DNA of 47,003 nucleotides from an uncultured Thermotogae bacterium. Lineage in GTDB: Bacteria > Thermotogota > Thermotogae > Mesoaciditogales > Mesoaciditogaceae. Below, one piece after another: positions 16,207 to 25,901 of this stretch (positions within the stretch are counted from its first letter, which is position 1; the number at the start of each line of letters is the position of its first letter). The notes beneath the pieces were generated by a model, which saw only the letters and a program-made list of their open reading frames with translations, searched no databases and had not been told where the DNA came from. Made by a program: the position numbers and the translations under genes. The stretch covers positions 1 through 47,003 of the forward strand of contig CAJXLN010000011.1 of the NCBI GenBank assembly GCA_913056255.1, in the 5' to 3' direction.

Positions 16207-17049
16207 GTGAAAAAGATGTTGATGGTATCTTTTGTATTTTTGTTAAGTGTTCCTGCCTTTGCCAATGTTGTGAATGAAATAAATGATCCTTCAGCTTACT
16301 CTCGAGCAATGGGAGGAGCTCTGTACGCACTCTATGCTGGTCCACAGTCGATTACATACAATATAGCCGGAATGGCAACCGGAAAAAATGAAGTGTTTTT
16401 TTCACATATAGAGCATTTTCTCGGCGTGGTGCGAAACGAATTTTTAAGCGGTTCTTTCAAATTGAATAACCTTTATGTAGGTGGTGCTATCCAATACACT
16501 TATCCTGTCGATGAATTCAACTACGATCAGTACAAGTTGAGCGGAGGTATTGCTTACAGATTCGGGGAAAACAGTTTCGGACTCGACTTGAATACATGGA
16601 TGGGAAGTGATATAAAGAATGGATTTTCCATGGATTTCGGTTCTATAATCAAGCATGAAAATCTCAGCCTTGCCGTGGTGGTTAAAAACGCCTTTGCCTC
16701 TATTACTTGGGCATCTACTCCATCTACCGCACAATCTTACACTCATGAGTTGATCCTTGGTGCTTCGTACAACGCTCAAAAATACATTTTAAATTCTTAC
16801 TTAAACGTCACTTCAAAGGAATTGGGAGTGGGAGCGGAGATTCCAGTGACTTCTTTCTTCAGTTTACTCGGTGGTTACAGATTGACTTTTTGTAAGGATT
16901 TGTCCAAGGAAGTTAGCACTGGAACGAGAATTCACTACAATGGACTTGATCTTGACGTTGCTTACGTTTTTAAGGGTTCTCTTCAATCTGGTGAAGTTAT
17001 AAATCCATTCTACGTATCATTAACGTACAACTTTTCTGGAGGAAATTGA
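16207..17049 (+). CDS. Predicted outer-membrane beta-barrel (PorV/UPF0164-like)
   Basis: A 280-residue protein with signal peptide MKKMLMVSFVFLLSVPAFA. The mature N terminus (DPSAYSRAMGGALYALYAGP, then ITYNIAGMATG) follows the pattern of PorV/FadL-like barrels, in which an early hairpin carries R-x-x-G-x-A and NPAG-type motifs. Amphipathic strands continue to a terminal NPFYVSLTYNFSGGN, whose penultimate Phe/Tyr strand resembles a barrel signal. GTG start with AGGGGAGGTAG about 6 bases upstream. The MutS2 gene starts on the base after its stop. No cargo or ligand can be assigned. Confidence 0.7.
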   Translation: MKKMLMVSFVFLLSVPAFANVVNEINDPSAYSRAMGGALYALYAGPQSITYNIAGMATGKNEVFFSHIEHFLGVVRNEFLSGSFKLNNLYVGGAIQYTYPVDEFNYDQYKLSGGIAYRFGENSFGLDLNTWMGSDIKNGFSMDFGSIIKHENLSLAVVVKNAFASITWASTPSTAQSYTHELILGASYNAQKYILNSYLNVTSKELGVGAEIPVTSFFSLLGGYRLTFCKDLSKEVSTGTRIHYNGLDLDVAYVFKGSLQSGEVINPFYVSLTYNFSGGN

Positions 17050-19353
17050 GTGCAAGTAGACAGCAAGACTTTAGACGATTTGGAATTCAAATCCGTACTT
17101 GAAACTTTGAAATCAAAAGCCTTCTCAGATTATGGAAGATCTTACTTCGACTCACCGAAATTTCTTGATGATCCTCTCATGATATACGATCAAATTGGCG
17201 AAATAATACCTAAAATGCAAGATATTTCCTCTGTTTTCTATCGTGTTGAAAATCTTTCGAAAGTCCTTGAATCAGTGATAAAAGGAAAGATTCTTGAATC
17301 TAATCAGATCTTAGGTTTTTCTAATCTTTTTAAGGTGTCTGGAAAGCTGTCAGCGATTCTTGAAAATACCAAAACATTGAAGAAAATTTCAAAAATGTTG
17401 AAACCGCAAAAGGGATTTGTTGAGAAGTGCGAACACACGTTCAATCCAGATGGAACTGTAAAAGACAATGCCACACCAGAGCTTTTTAAGATAAGAAAAG
17501 AATTGAAGGCGATTGATAAAAGCATAAACGAAAAGCTCAAGCAACTTCTTAACGATGGAATGAGCAGAGGTTATATCTCTGATCCACTCGTGGTCCAACG
17601 TCACGACAGATACGTGCTTCCCGTTAAGGCTACTAAACATGCCATAGTGAGAGGAATCGTTCACGGTCAATCTTCAAGTGGCGTTACGTATTATGTTGAG
17701 CCAGAAGAACTGATTCAACTTAACGATGTGCTTGCAATATCACATTCAAAAGAAGCCATGGAAATATCACGGATATTTGTTGCTCTTACGAAGATGGTGT
17801 ACGATAACGCCCAGAAGATTTCAGATTTAATGAATGCTTTCGTGGAATTTGACGCGTTGTGCGCACGGGCGCGATATAAGATAGAGAACAGATGCATTTT
17901 CCCCATCATCAGAAAAGATGGTGTTTTACGTATAATATCGGGGCGTAATCCGTTAATCGATGCAAAAAAGGTCGTGCCAATAAATTTTGAAATCAGATCT
18001 GAAGATCATGTGATAATATTGAGCGGTCCTAACACTGGTGGTAAAACAGCCACTCTGAAGAATGTAGGGTTGTTTGTTTTGATGACTGCCATGGGAATTC
18101 CAATTCCTGCTATGGAAGGCACAGAGATTTCCCTCTTCGATTCTCTTTTTTCAGATATAGGAGACGATCAATCCGTTAAAGATGAATTGAGTACCTTTTC
18201 CGCGAAGGTTATGCGTGAAGATCGTATTTACAAATTGGCAAATGGAAACACTCTTGTGCTTATCGATGAAATAGGAGACGGGACAGAGCCTACCGAAGGT
18301 ACGGCATTTGCCAAAGCAATGATAGAACTCTTCATCAAGCGAGGGGTTCGGGCAGTTGTTACAACTCATCTTCCAGAGTTAAAAACGCTGGTTTTCACGA
18401 GAAAAGAAATCAGAAACGCGTCCGTTGGTTTTGACATCAACACCATGATGCCAACATATCGAATACATATGGACATGCCTGGAAGAAGTCATGCATTCGA
18501 AATAATCAAAAAACTCGGAGTTTCTAACGATTTAACCGAAGAATTCGCAAGGAACCGCACGTCATTATTTTCAAAAACGGATTTGTTGGTTGAAGAATTA
18601 CAGACGAAGATCCATGAATACGAAGAAAAATCTGAGGAAATCAGAAAAAAAGAAAAGGAACTTTTGAAAAGAGAAGAAGAATTTTCAGAGAAATTCAAGA
18701 AGCTAAAAGAAGATAGATTGGAAGAACTCTCGAAAGAGTTGAAAGAACTTTCTACGACCTTAAAAAGAACTAAAAAAGAAATGGAAGAAGCCGTACACGC
18801 AGCGCGTTTTTCGAGCGATGTGAACGAACTGAAAAAACAAAACGAAAGAATATCTGCTCTGAGAGAGAGAATAAAAGATCTCACGATTTCCAAAAGCACT
18901 TCAACGAAAACGGTAGATGTGGGCGCTTACGTGGAAATTGCGGGAACTGGTACCTGTGGTACTGTAATTGGCAAGGAAAAAGACAAAATCATCGTAGAAA
19001 TCGGAAATGTTCAGATAAAAATCGTACCTGAAAAGGTTAAACTTATTGGAAAATCGAAACCATCAGGGACAATTCATGAATCGGTCGGACAAATCGACTA
19101 CGTGATGGCGGAGAAAAATCCAGGACAAATAGATGTGCGTGGAATGACTGTAGAAGACGCGCTTCCGAGTGTTGAAGAGTTTGCAGATCGTGTGCTACAA
19201 TCTAATTCGATAGGATATGTGATACATGGAAAGGGAACTGGGAGATTGGCCAACGGTATTTGGGCATTCTTACGTTCGAAACGGATTCCCTTTAGAATTG
19301 GTAGGAAAGGTGAAGGGGGAACCGGTGTTACCGTGATAGGAGTGGAAAAATGA
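17050..19353 (+). CDS. mutS2: MutS2 family ATPase/endonuclease with Smr domain
   Basis: A 767-residue protein of normal MutS2 length. It lacks the MutS mismatch-binding domains and has the core lever/clamp helices (to about 290), the ABC ATPase with Walker A GPNTGGKT (326-333), VLIDEIGDGTEP (Walker B, about 403-414) and THLPELK, a long charged coiled coil (about 510-620), a KOW-like segment (GTGTCGTVIGKEKDKIIVEI) and a C-terminal Smr nuclease domain with IDVRGM (about 692) and HGKGTGRL. MutS2 suppresses homologous recombination and in some bacteria rescues collided ribosomes. The GTG start touches the preceding stop, and the stop overlaps the next gene by 4 bp, so it is inside an operon. Confidence 0.95.
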   Translation: MQVDSKTLDDLEFKSVLETLKSKAFSDYGRSYFDSPKFLDDPLMIYDQIGEIIPKMQDISSVFYRVENLSKVLESVIKGKILESNQILGFSNLFKVSGKLSAILENTKTLKKISKMLKPQKGFVEKCEHTFNPDGTVKDNATPELFKIRKELKAIDKSINEKLKQLLNDGMSRGYISDPLVVQRHDRYVLPVKATKHAIVRGIVHGQSSSGVTYYVEPEELIQLNDVLAISHSKEAMEISRIFVALTKMVYDNAQKISDLMNAFVEFDALCARARYKIENRCIFPIIRKDGVLRIISGRNPLIDAKKVVPINFEIRSEDHVIILSGPNTGGKTATLKNVGLFVLMTAMGIPIPAMEGTEISLFDSLFSDIGDDQSVKDELSTFSAKVMREDRIYKLANGNTLVLIDEIGDGTEPTEGTAFAKAMIELFIKRGVRAVVTTHLPELKTLVFTRKEIRNASVGFDINTMMPTYRIHMDMPGRSHAFEIIKKLGVSNDLTEEFARNRTSLFSKTDLLVEELQTKIHEYEEKSEEIRKKEKELLKREEEFSEKFKKLKEDRLEELSKELKELSTTLKRTKKEMEEAVHAARFSSDVNELKKQNERISALRERIKDLTISKSTSTKTVDVGAYVEIAGTGTCGTVIGKEKDKIIVEIGNVQIKIVPEKVKLIGKSKPSGTIHESVGQIDYVMAEKNPGQIDVRGMTVEDALPSVEEFADRVLQSNSIGYVIHGKGTGRLANGIWAFLRSKRIPFRIGRKGEGGTGVTVIGVEK

Positions 19354-21368
19354 TATTTGCTCTTGATATTGGAACAAGAACGGTAATTGGTGTGATAGCG
19401 GAAGAAACAGAAAGTGGAATTCAAGTTTTAGATTTTGAAACTGTCGAGCATGAGGAAAGGGCAATGCTTGATGGACAAATAAACGATATACCCAAAGTCG
19501 CACGTGCTGTAATGCGTGTCAAAAATGCGCTTGAGGAAAGGTTGAAAATCAGGATAGAGAAAGTCTCGACGGCTGTTGCAGGTCGATTTTTGAAAACAGT
19601 TGTGGGGGATGCTATAGAAAAAATCCCCGCCTCGAAAATAGACAATGATTTCGTGAGATCACTCGAATTTCGGGCTCTTTCGGATGCTGTTGAAAAAAAC
19701 GGTCAATCTCGTGATTATTGCGTTGGATATTCAATTTTAGAATCCACAATTGATGGCGAAAAAGTCAGAAATCTGGTCGGACAGTTTGGCGAAAGGGCCA
19801 GTGTCAGCGTAATAGCCGCATTTCTTCAACAGCGCATGGTCGAAGCGCTTTTTTCGGTTATGAAGGAAACAGAATTATCACTTGAATACCTTACCCTTGA
19901 ACCAATGGCCGCCATGAACCTCGTGGTGCCGCAGGATTTGAGAAGGTTGAATATAGTTCTCGTTGATGTTGGAGCTGGTACATCTGATATAGCGATCAGC
20001 AGGGATGGAACGATAGTAGCATATGGTATGATACCTATGGCGGGGGATGAAATAACCGAAAAGATCTGCGATACATATCTTTTGAGTTTTCAAGATGGCG
20101 AGCGTCTAAAACGCGCCATCGGAGATGAAGAACTTCCAGAGGTGGAGAACGTTCTTGGAATTCCAGTGAATACCACACGTGAAGAACTGATGGATATTGT
20201 AAATCCGATAAGTGATTCTATAACTGGAGAGATCGTTAAAACCATTCTCGATTTGAATGGTAAGACTCCAGCGGCGGTCGTGGTGGTTGGTGGTGGCGCA
20301 AAGGTACCGGGATTCACGGAACTCATTGCGGAAAAACTTTCTTTACCCATAAGTAGAGTTGCTCTTCGAGGAGTTGAAAACATAGTTTATGCGCACGATG
20401 TTACTGGAAAAATGAGAGGAAGCGAATTCGTAACTCCAGTTGGAATTGCTCATTCTTCAAGATTCAACATATCGAAGATCTTCAAGCAGGTAACTGTGAA
20501 TTCGCGCACCGTTCAACTCATGAATCTTACAGGCCGTGAAGATGTTTTACAAGCCTTAATGCAAGGTGGGTTCAATGTGAAAGAGATCCTTGGAAGTCCA
20601 TCCGCGGGTATAACATACGAATTGAATGGAGAAGTGGTGGTAGCAGCCGGTAATATGCCTGAACCACACGTGAGCATCAACGATAAGCACGCTACACTTC
20701 GAACTCACGTTAACGACGGGGACATAATAGAGGTATCACCATCTGATGGCAAACCAGTAGTGATAAGAGTTAAGGATGTGGTAAAGCCTGTAAAAGTTTT
20801 CATCGACGGGGATCCCATTGAGATTTTTCCGAAGGTAAAATTAAACTCAAAAGATGTCTCCGCCGATGAGATAATATCTGACGGAGATTCCGTGGAATTC
20901 CAGGAACATGTGGATGTAGAAGATGTGATAAGAACGCTTGACATGCGTTGTCAGGTTAAAATGAATGGCAACATTTACTCTCTTTCCAACTTCACAGTAG
21001 TAGGCGAGGATGAAAAACCAGCTAAAACCGTAGAATCTGGTCAAATATTGAGGCTCAAAACCAAAAATATTACAGTTGGGGAATTTCTCGATAAAATAGG
21101 TATCGGTACGCTTTCGGTAAAGGTCAACTCAAAAGAAATTAAAATTCCACTTCCCTCGAAGATCAAAATTAACGGAAAAGAAGCCCATCTTGATACTTCT
21201 ATCAACTGTGGAGATGACGTAAAAGTATCGTTTGAAAAACTCAAAATTTTGGACGTTTTCAAATTTTTGAACTTCACTCCGAATGGATTCAAAGTTTTGC
21301 TCAACGGATCGCTTTCGGATTTAAAAGAAGATTTGAAAAACGGCGATAAAATAGAGGTGGTTCTATGA
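19350..21368 (+). CDS. FtsA-like actin-family ATPase with beta-grasp-like tail
   Basis: A 672-residue protein. The first 370 residues form an FtsA/PilM-type actin fold: phosphate-1 loop ALDIGTRTVIGVIAE (4-18), phosphate-2 loop VLVDVGAGTSDIAI (about 204-217) and adenosine loop VVVVGGGAKVPGFTEL (about 308-323), with an SHS2-like insert near 85-170. Residues about 385-672 have no counterpart in FtsA; they contain several degenerate units of the form strand-x-NG-x-strand-x-DGDxIEV (for example VNDGDIIEV, ISDGDSVEF, KNGDKIEVVL at the very end), reminiscent of ubiquitin/ThiS-like beta-grasp folds. Similar long FtsA-related proteins are known in Firmicutes and Thermotogota, distinct from true FtsA. 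It overlaps MutS2 and the next gene by 4 bp each. A role in division or envelope assembly is inferred. Confidence 0.8.
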   Translation: MIFALDIGTRTVIGVIAEETESGIQVLDFETVEHEERAMLDGQINDIPKVARAVMRVKNALEERLKIRIEKVSTAVAGRFLKTVVGDAIEKIPASKIDNDFVRSLEFRALSDAVEKNGQSRDYCVGYSILESTIDGEKVRNLVGQFGERASVSVIAAFLQQRMVEALFSVMKETELSLEYLTLEPMAAMNLVVPQDLRRLNIVLVDVGAGTSDIAISRDGTIVAYGMIPMAGDEITEKICDTYLLSFQDGERLKRAIGDEELPEVENVLGIPVNTTREELMDIVNPISDSITGEIVKTILDLNGKTPAAVVVVGGGAKVPGFTELIAEKLSLPISRVALRGVENIVYAHDVTGKMRGSEFVTPVGIAHSSRFNISKIFKQVTVNSRTVQLMNLTGREDVLQALMQGGFNVKEILGSPSAGITYELNGEVVVAAGNMPEPHVSINDKHATLRTHVNDGDIIEVSPSDGKPVVIRVKDVVKPVKVFIDGDPIEIFPKVKLNSKDVSADEIISDGDSVEFQEHVDVEDVIRTLDMRCQVKMNGNIYSLSNFTVVGEDEKPAKTVESGQILRLKTKNITVGEFLDKIGIGTLSVKVNSKEIKIPLPSKIKINGKEAHLDTSINCGDDVKVSFEKLKILDVFKFLNFTPNGFKVLLNGSLSDLKEDLKNGDKIEVVL

Positions 21369-22651
21369 ATTTACCTGGAGTGATGGCGATAGTAATTTTC
21401 TCAGTAGCATATTTTTTCATAGCTACTGAAAAAGTAAACAAAACCATCGTGGCTATCTTAGGAGCCACAACGATGATTTTTTTTGGTCTTTTTATTGAAA
21501 AAGAAAAAGTATGGGCGACTTATGTGGATTTCAACACGATATTTTTGCTCATGGGAATGATGACCTTCGTCAGCGTCTTAGAAGAAAGCGGACTTTTTCA
21601 GTACATGGGAGTGAAATTCGCTCAATTAGCCGGTTCTTCTCCTAAAAAACTCTTTATTTCTCTTTCTTTATTTGTGGCTATTATGTCCGGTTTCCTTGAT
21701 AATGTAACCACCATACTCGTGGCATTGCCGTTAACTTTTGCCGTAACAGAACCGTTGGAATTGGATCCGATTCCATTTGTCATAGGTGAGATCTTCGCAT
21801 CGAATATCGGTGGAACTATGACGTTGATAGGTGACCCACCAAACATAATGATAGGATCTGCGGCAAAGCTCGGCTTCGTCCAGTTTCTTTGGAATACAGG
21901 GCCTGCAGCACTTGTTATGCTTTTTTTATCTGATATGTTCATCCTTTTTTTGTTCAGAAAAGAGTTTAGAAAACCTTTAGACAATAAGGTAATAGATAGT
22001 TTAGATCCCAAGTCCTCTATAAAAAGCAAACGAGATTTCACGGTATCCATAGTTTTTCTCATTGCAACCGTGACTATGTTTCTGCTCCAGGGCGTGACTC
22101 ACATTGAAAATTCGGCGATAGCAATGACTGCAGGATTCACATCCATTCTGTTCTTAAAGAAAAATGAAGTTGGTTCCATACTCAAGAAAGTTGATTGGTC
22201 AACACTCATGTTCTTTCTTGGTTTATTTGTCATGGTAGGTGCACTTGGAGATACTGGTGTTTTAAAACTTTTGGCGAATTCTTTGGTAACCCTTGCACAT
22301 GGCTCTTACAAATTAACGGAAGCTCTGATAATAACCACATCCGGCACGTTATCTTCTATAATCGACAATGTTCCCTTAACGGCAACTCTCATACCAGTTA
22401 TAAAATCCATGCATACCATTAATCCAAAGATCTACGCTGACATTAACCCATTGTGGTGGTCACTTAGCCTTGGCGCATGTCTTGGAGGTAATGGCTCGGC
22501 TGTTGGGGCTTCTGCAAATGTTGTTGCGCTCGCATTGTTGAAGAAATCTTACAAAAAAGAAATAAGCTTCATGAATTTTTTGAAATACGGAATTATGGTT
22601 TTGGCTTTAAGTGTAGTTGTATCAATTGCGTATGTTTTCTTGAGATATTGA
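21365..22651 (+). CDS. ArsB/NhaD-type ion transporter (IT superfamily)
   Basis: A 428-residue membrane protein with about 11-12 helices. It shows the ArsB/P-protein/NhaD signature twice: SGFLDNVTTILVALPLTFAV with NIGGTMTLIGDPPNIMIG in the first half, and SSIIDNVPLTATLIPVI with CLGGNGSAVGASANVVALAL in the second half. These paired N-x-G-x-P/A-N-hairpins form the substrate site in this superfamily, whose members export arsenite or exchange sodium, protons or dicarboxylates. No arsenic gene is nearby. It overlaps the preceding gene by ATGA. Substrate unresolved; Na+/H+ antiport is the most cautious guess. Confidence 0.85.
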   Translation: MNLPGVMAIVIFSVAYFFIATEKVNKTIVAILGATTMIFFGLFIEKEKVWATYVDFNTIFLLMGMMTFVSVLEESGLFQYMGVKFAQLAGSSPKKLFISLSLFVAIMSGFLDNVTTILVALPLTFAVTEPLELDPIPFVIGEIFASNIGGTMTLIGDPPNIMIGSAAKLGFVQFLWNTGPAALVMLFLSDMFILFLFRKEFRKPLDNKVIDSLDPKSSIKSKRDFTVSIVFLIATVTMFLLQGVTHIENSAIAMTAGFTSILFLKKNEVGSILKKVDWSTLMFFLGLFVMVGALGDTGVLKLLANSLVTLAHGSYKLTEALIITTSGTLSSIIDNVPLTATLIPVIKSMHTINPKIYADINPLWWSLSLGACLGGNGSAVGASANVVALALLKKSYKKEISFMNFLKYGIMVLALSVVVSIAYVFLRY

Positions 22652-22667
22652 AGTCGAAGATCCTTTT

Positions 22668-24719
22668 TTGAAAACTAAGATTGGCTGGTGCATCGATTTG
22701 AAACGTTTCTTTCCCGCAACCATAGAAGGTCTTGGAGCAGCAATTGCGTTTAAACGCCTTCATCCGAATTCTGAAGTTGTTTTGATAGGAGAAAGGGCAG
22801 ATATCCTAAGCGAGTTCTCACAGATACATGAAGTGAAATTTGAAAATGATGAGTCCCAATCCATAGAATGTAAGACTGTAAAATGCTTCTCTTGCACGGC
22901 TGAATTCGTGCTTGAGATGAGAGATTCTAATGCGATCCCGTCCGCCGATGATGCGAGACTCTTTGCTTTTGCCATATACTCAAAAACCTCTGCGCTTACC
23001 GATAAGTTGACGACTTCTGGAGATGTTGAAGCGTTGGCTTTTTGCTTTGAACACGGAGCAAAATTGAGCGAGATACCTGCACAATTCAGAGTTCCTGTTG
23101 AGTGGAATGCAAAAGCTGCTGAAATAATGACAAAATCCGTCCGAGTGGTAAGATTCGATATGGGATTACGAAAAGTGTTTGGTGTAATGAGTCGTACGGG
23201 ACTTACAGGATTTCCAGTTGTTGATTTGAACGATCGGGTGATTGGTGTTATCACAAAAAAAGATATAGAGAGAGCATTGAAATCCAATGTGGATGATTTG
23301 CAAATGGTAATGAGTATTCCGCCCATCATTGCTCAGCCAGATGAATCCATTAACAGAATAGGTGAGCTCATGACGCTTCATGACGTTGGGCGTGTGATCA
23401 TTGTTGACGATGACGTAAAAGCCGTTGGAATAATAACTCGTCGCGATCTGATGAGAGCCATATCCAGCGCGATGGGGAGCGTCGAGATCACTTCAGATGT
23501 ATCAAAACTTCTCGATAAAGTTGCACCTCGGGATCTTCTCCATTTGCTAAGGGATTTGGGGAAATTTGCCAATTCGAGGAAAGAAAAGATATACGTTGTG
23601 GGAGGGTTTGTGAGAGATCTCTTGCTTAGAAAACACAGTTTGGATATAGATACAGTTCTGGAAGGAAATGGCATAGATTTTGCTCAAGAATTCGCTTCAC
23701 TTAAAAACGTGAAATGTCATATTCATCCTGAGTTCAGAACTGCTACACTTTTCTTCGATGGAATTTCAATAGATGTTGCAACTGCTCGCACGGAGTATTA
23801 TGAAATGCCGGGTGCTTTACCCAAGGTAGAAGTTTCGAACCTTCGAAAAGATCTGTATCGTAGAGATTTTACGATCAACGCAATGGCAGTTAGCTTGAAC
23901 TCAGAGAGCTTTGGTACGTTAATAGATTTCTTTGGGGGAAGAGGTGACCTACGGGCTGGAAAGATCCGCGTTTTGCATAGCATGAGTTTTGTTGAAGATC
24001 CCACCAGAATTTTGAGAGCCCTCAGGTATGCCGCGAGATTTGGTTATTCGCTTGGAGAAAAAACGGAAAAATTACTCGTTAATGCCGTAAAACGTGGATA
24101 TCTTAAATCAGTTAGCAATGCGAGGATAAGGGCAGAGCTTGAAAGAACGTTGAAAGAATATAAACGTTCAGATTCTTTCGAATTATTTCAAAAATACGGG
24201 GTTTTTAAGGTTTTCCCCTGTGCTCGAAAGGTGAATTTTAGCAGGTATTTTACTCTTGTTAACAAGATGGAAAGGGAGATGAACATTCTCTATTCGATTT
24301 TTCTTTTGTTATTGAAAACTTGCACCTCGAAGATGGCTTATGAGATAATGGAAAGTTACGGTATTCCAAGACGTTTTCTTGGTGTTTTTGAAAGTATATA
24401 CGATGAAAGAACACGAGAGTTGATTTCAAATCCATCTGCACCTTCAGATCTGTATTTTACACTTTCCAGATTTCCAGACGAAGCTTTTCCAGTTCTTGCT
24501 TACGATGAAAAACTTGAGAAAAACGTTTTTGAATACGTAAAAAATATGGAAAAGCTGTGCCTTGAAAAAGTAAAAGGACGAATGTTGAAAGAAAAATACG
24601 GCTTGAAAGGTCGAAAAATTCAAAAAGCTCTTAACTTGGTGATGAAATTGAAAATAGATGAAAAAATGGATGAATTGGAAGCGTTGAAAAATGTACTTGA
24701 ACACGGTGATTTGAATTGA
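22668..24719 (+). CDS. CBS-domain tRNA nucleotidyltransferase/poly(A) polymerase, DHH part lost
   Basis: A 683-residue protein. Residues about 152-206 and 214-268 are two CBS domains (IMTKSVRVVRF then GFPVVDLNDRVIGVITKKDI; VMSIPPIIAQPDES then VGIITRRDLMRAI). A class II nucleotidyltransferase head follows: VVGGFVRDLLL (310-320), LDIDTV with catalytic Asp326/Asp328, and RRDFTINAMAV, then the neck helices. Family members usually begin with a complete DHH/DHHA1 phosphoesterase of roughly 300 residues; here only about 150 residues precede the CBS pair and the DHH aspartates are absent, with IEGLGAAIAFKRLHPNSEV as a relic. Likely adds CCA or A to RNA 3' ends. TTG start with no clear ribosome site, so the exact N terminus is uncertain. 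Confidence 0.85.
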   Translation: MKTKIGWCIDLKRFFPATIEGLGAAIAFKRLHPNSEVVLIGERADILSEFSQIHEVKFENDESQSIECKTVKCFSCTAEFVLEMRDSNAIPSADDARLFAFAIYSKTSALTDKLTTSGDVEALAFCFEHGAKLSEIPAQFRVPVEWNAKAAEIMTKSVRVVRFDMGLRKVFGVMSRTGLTGFPVVDLNDRVIGVITKKDIERALKSNVDDLQMVMSIPPIIAQPDESINRIGELMTLHDVGRVIIVDDDVKAVGIITRRDLMRAISSAMGSVEITSDVSKLLDKVAPRDLLHLLRDLGKFANSRKEKIYVVGGFVRDLLLRKHSLDIDTVLEGNGIDFAQEFASLKNVKCHIHPEFRTATLFFDGISIDVATARTEYYEMPGALPKVEVSNLRKDLYRRDFTINAMAVSLNSESFGTLIDFFGGRGDLRAGKIRVLHSMSFVEDPTRILRALRYAARFGYSLGEKTEKLLVNAVKRGYLKSVSNARIRAELERTLKEYKRSDSFELFQKYGVFKVFPCARKVNFSRYFTLVNKMEREMNILYSIFLLLLKTCTSKMAYEIMESYGIPRRFLGVFESIYDERTRELISNPSAPSDLYFTLSRFPDEAFPVLAYDEKLEKNVFEYVKNMEKLCLEKVKGRMLKEKYGLKGRKIQKALNLVMKLKIDEKMDELEALKNVLEHGDLN

Positions 24720-25807
24720 AGAAATTCAGTATCTATATTATCTTAATAGTGATTGTATCGGCCATTACCGTTTACCTTTTAAACTCATTTGGAGGAGGTA
24801 TAAACTGGGAGAAAACCTTTAGTTTTTTTACGCATGATTGGTGGGGAGTATTTGGCATTATCAGCCTGTTGATCGCATGGCTAACTGATTCGGGTGTGAT
24901 CTACCTTCTTGTAAAAAAAACTTCGGACAAACACTTCAGCTTTTTTGAATCTTTTAAGACAACTATCATAGGAGGATTCTTCGGAATGATCACTCCTTCG
25001 TATTCTGGAGGTCAACCTATGCAATTGATATACATGAGTAAACGTGGGATTTCACTTGGAGCGTCAACGTCCGTAATGATTTTTAAATTTGTGTTAGAGC
25101 AGGGAGCACTTGAAACGATTGCAATCCTTGGATTTGTCAGGGCGATGCACTTAATGACGCAAGTGCCAGCTGCTGCCTCCCTTGCTTTTATAGGTTTTAC
25201 CATTTCAACTGCGATTATTTTTTTTCTCATAATCTTGAGTTTGAGTAAAAGACTTTACAATAAGATATTCGGCGCTTTCAAATGGTTTATTGCTCTTTTC
25301 AAGTTCAGTAAGAGACTAAGACCCAAAGTGGAAACACTTCTCGATAAAGTGGATACCGAAATGGAAAAGTACGCTCAGAGTACCAAAATTATTTCCAAAG
25401 ATCCATTGTTGTTAATCTTGACTTTCTCGCTGGGTATAATATCGAACCTTGCAAATTTTTTTATAGTCTACGTTTGCATAGCTGCAATGGGTCTGGCTCA
25501 AAATGTGCTGTCAACTCTCCTAAACCTTATATCGGTGCAATCTCTGGCCACTATGATAATATACTTTGCACCAACGCCAGGCTCTTCCGGAGTAGCTGAG
25601 GGGGGATTTTATCTCTTTTTTTCTACCATGGTACCGAAAGAGTATTTGGGAACAATCACTTTTGAGTGGAGAGTTTTAAGCTACTTCATACCACTTTTAA
25701 TTGGATTTGTGTTTGTAACATGGATGTCATTTCATGGCATAAAGCTGAAAAGTGATGATAAGGTAGAGGTGTATAATGATAACAATGGCAACAAAAAACC
25801 GAGCTAA
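24716..25807 (+). CDS. Lysylphosphatidylglycerol-flippase-like membrane protein (UPF0104)
   Basis: A 363-residue integral membrane protein of the UPF0104/LPG_synthase_TM type: about eight helices, with the conserved GGFFGMITPSYSGGQPMQLI after helix 3 and FAPTPGSSGVAEGGFYLFF near the end. Relatives are flippase domains that move modified phospholipids or polyprenyl-linked lipids; no synthetase domain is attached here, so its lipid is unknown. TTG overlaps the previous TGA (TTGA). It is the last gene of the operon from 14271. Its last three sense codons and stop contain the terminator of the opposing tRNA gene. Confidence 0.85.
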   Translation: MKKFSIYIILIVIVSAITVYLLNSFGGGINWEKTFSFFTHDWWGVFGIISLLIAWLTDSGVIYLLVKKTSDKHFSFFESFKTTIIGGFFGMITPSYSGGQPMQLIYMSKRGISLGASTSVMIFKFVLEQGALETIAILGFVRAMHLMTQVPAAASLAFIGFTISTAIIFFLIILSLSKRLYNKIFGAFKWFIALFKFSKRLRPKVETLLDKVDTEMEKYAQSTKIISKDPLLLILTFSLGIISNLANFFIVYVCIAAMGLAQNVLSTLLNLISVQSLATMIIYFAPTPGSSGVAEGGFYLFFSTMVPKEYLGTITFEWRVLSYFIPLLIGFVFVTWMSFHGIKLKSDDKVEVYNDNNGNKKPS

Positions 25808-25813
25808 GCCCGG
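25793..25813 (-). terminator. tRNA-Gln terminator inside the flippase gene end
   Basis: On the minus strand CCGGGC pairs with GCTCGG (one G-T pair) around TTA, followed by six T. The T-tract and left arm are codons of the plus-strand flippase gene, and the loop is its TAA stop. Confidence 0.75.
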
Positions 25814-25817
25814 CTTC

Positions 25818-25891
25818 TGGCTGGGAGGGGAGGATTCGAACCTCCATCGGCGGATCCAGAGTCCGCTGTCCTACCGTTAGACGACTTCCCA
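25818..25891 (-). tRNA. tRNA-Gln (anticodon CTG)
   Basis: A 74-nt cloverleaf with the CCA end encoded. The anticodon arm is GCGGA-CTCTGGA-TCCGC, giving CTG; the T arm is GGAGG-TTCGAAT-CCTCC; the D arm holds GTCT...GGAC. Discriminator G73 and U1-A72 are normal for glutamine tRNAs. The acceptor stem has one A-C mismatch at 6-67. It has its own promoter and terminator and is convergent with the flippase gene. Confidence 0.95.
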
Positions 25892-25901
25892 AGGCGATAA
25901 A

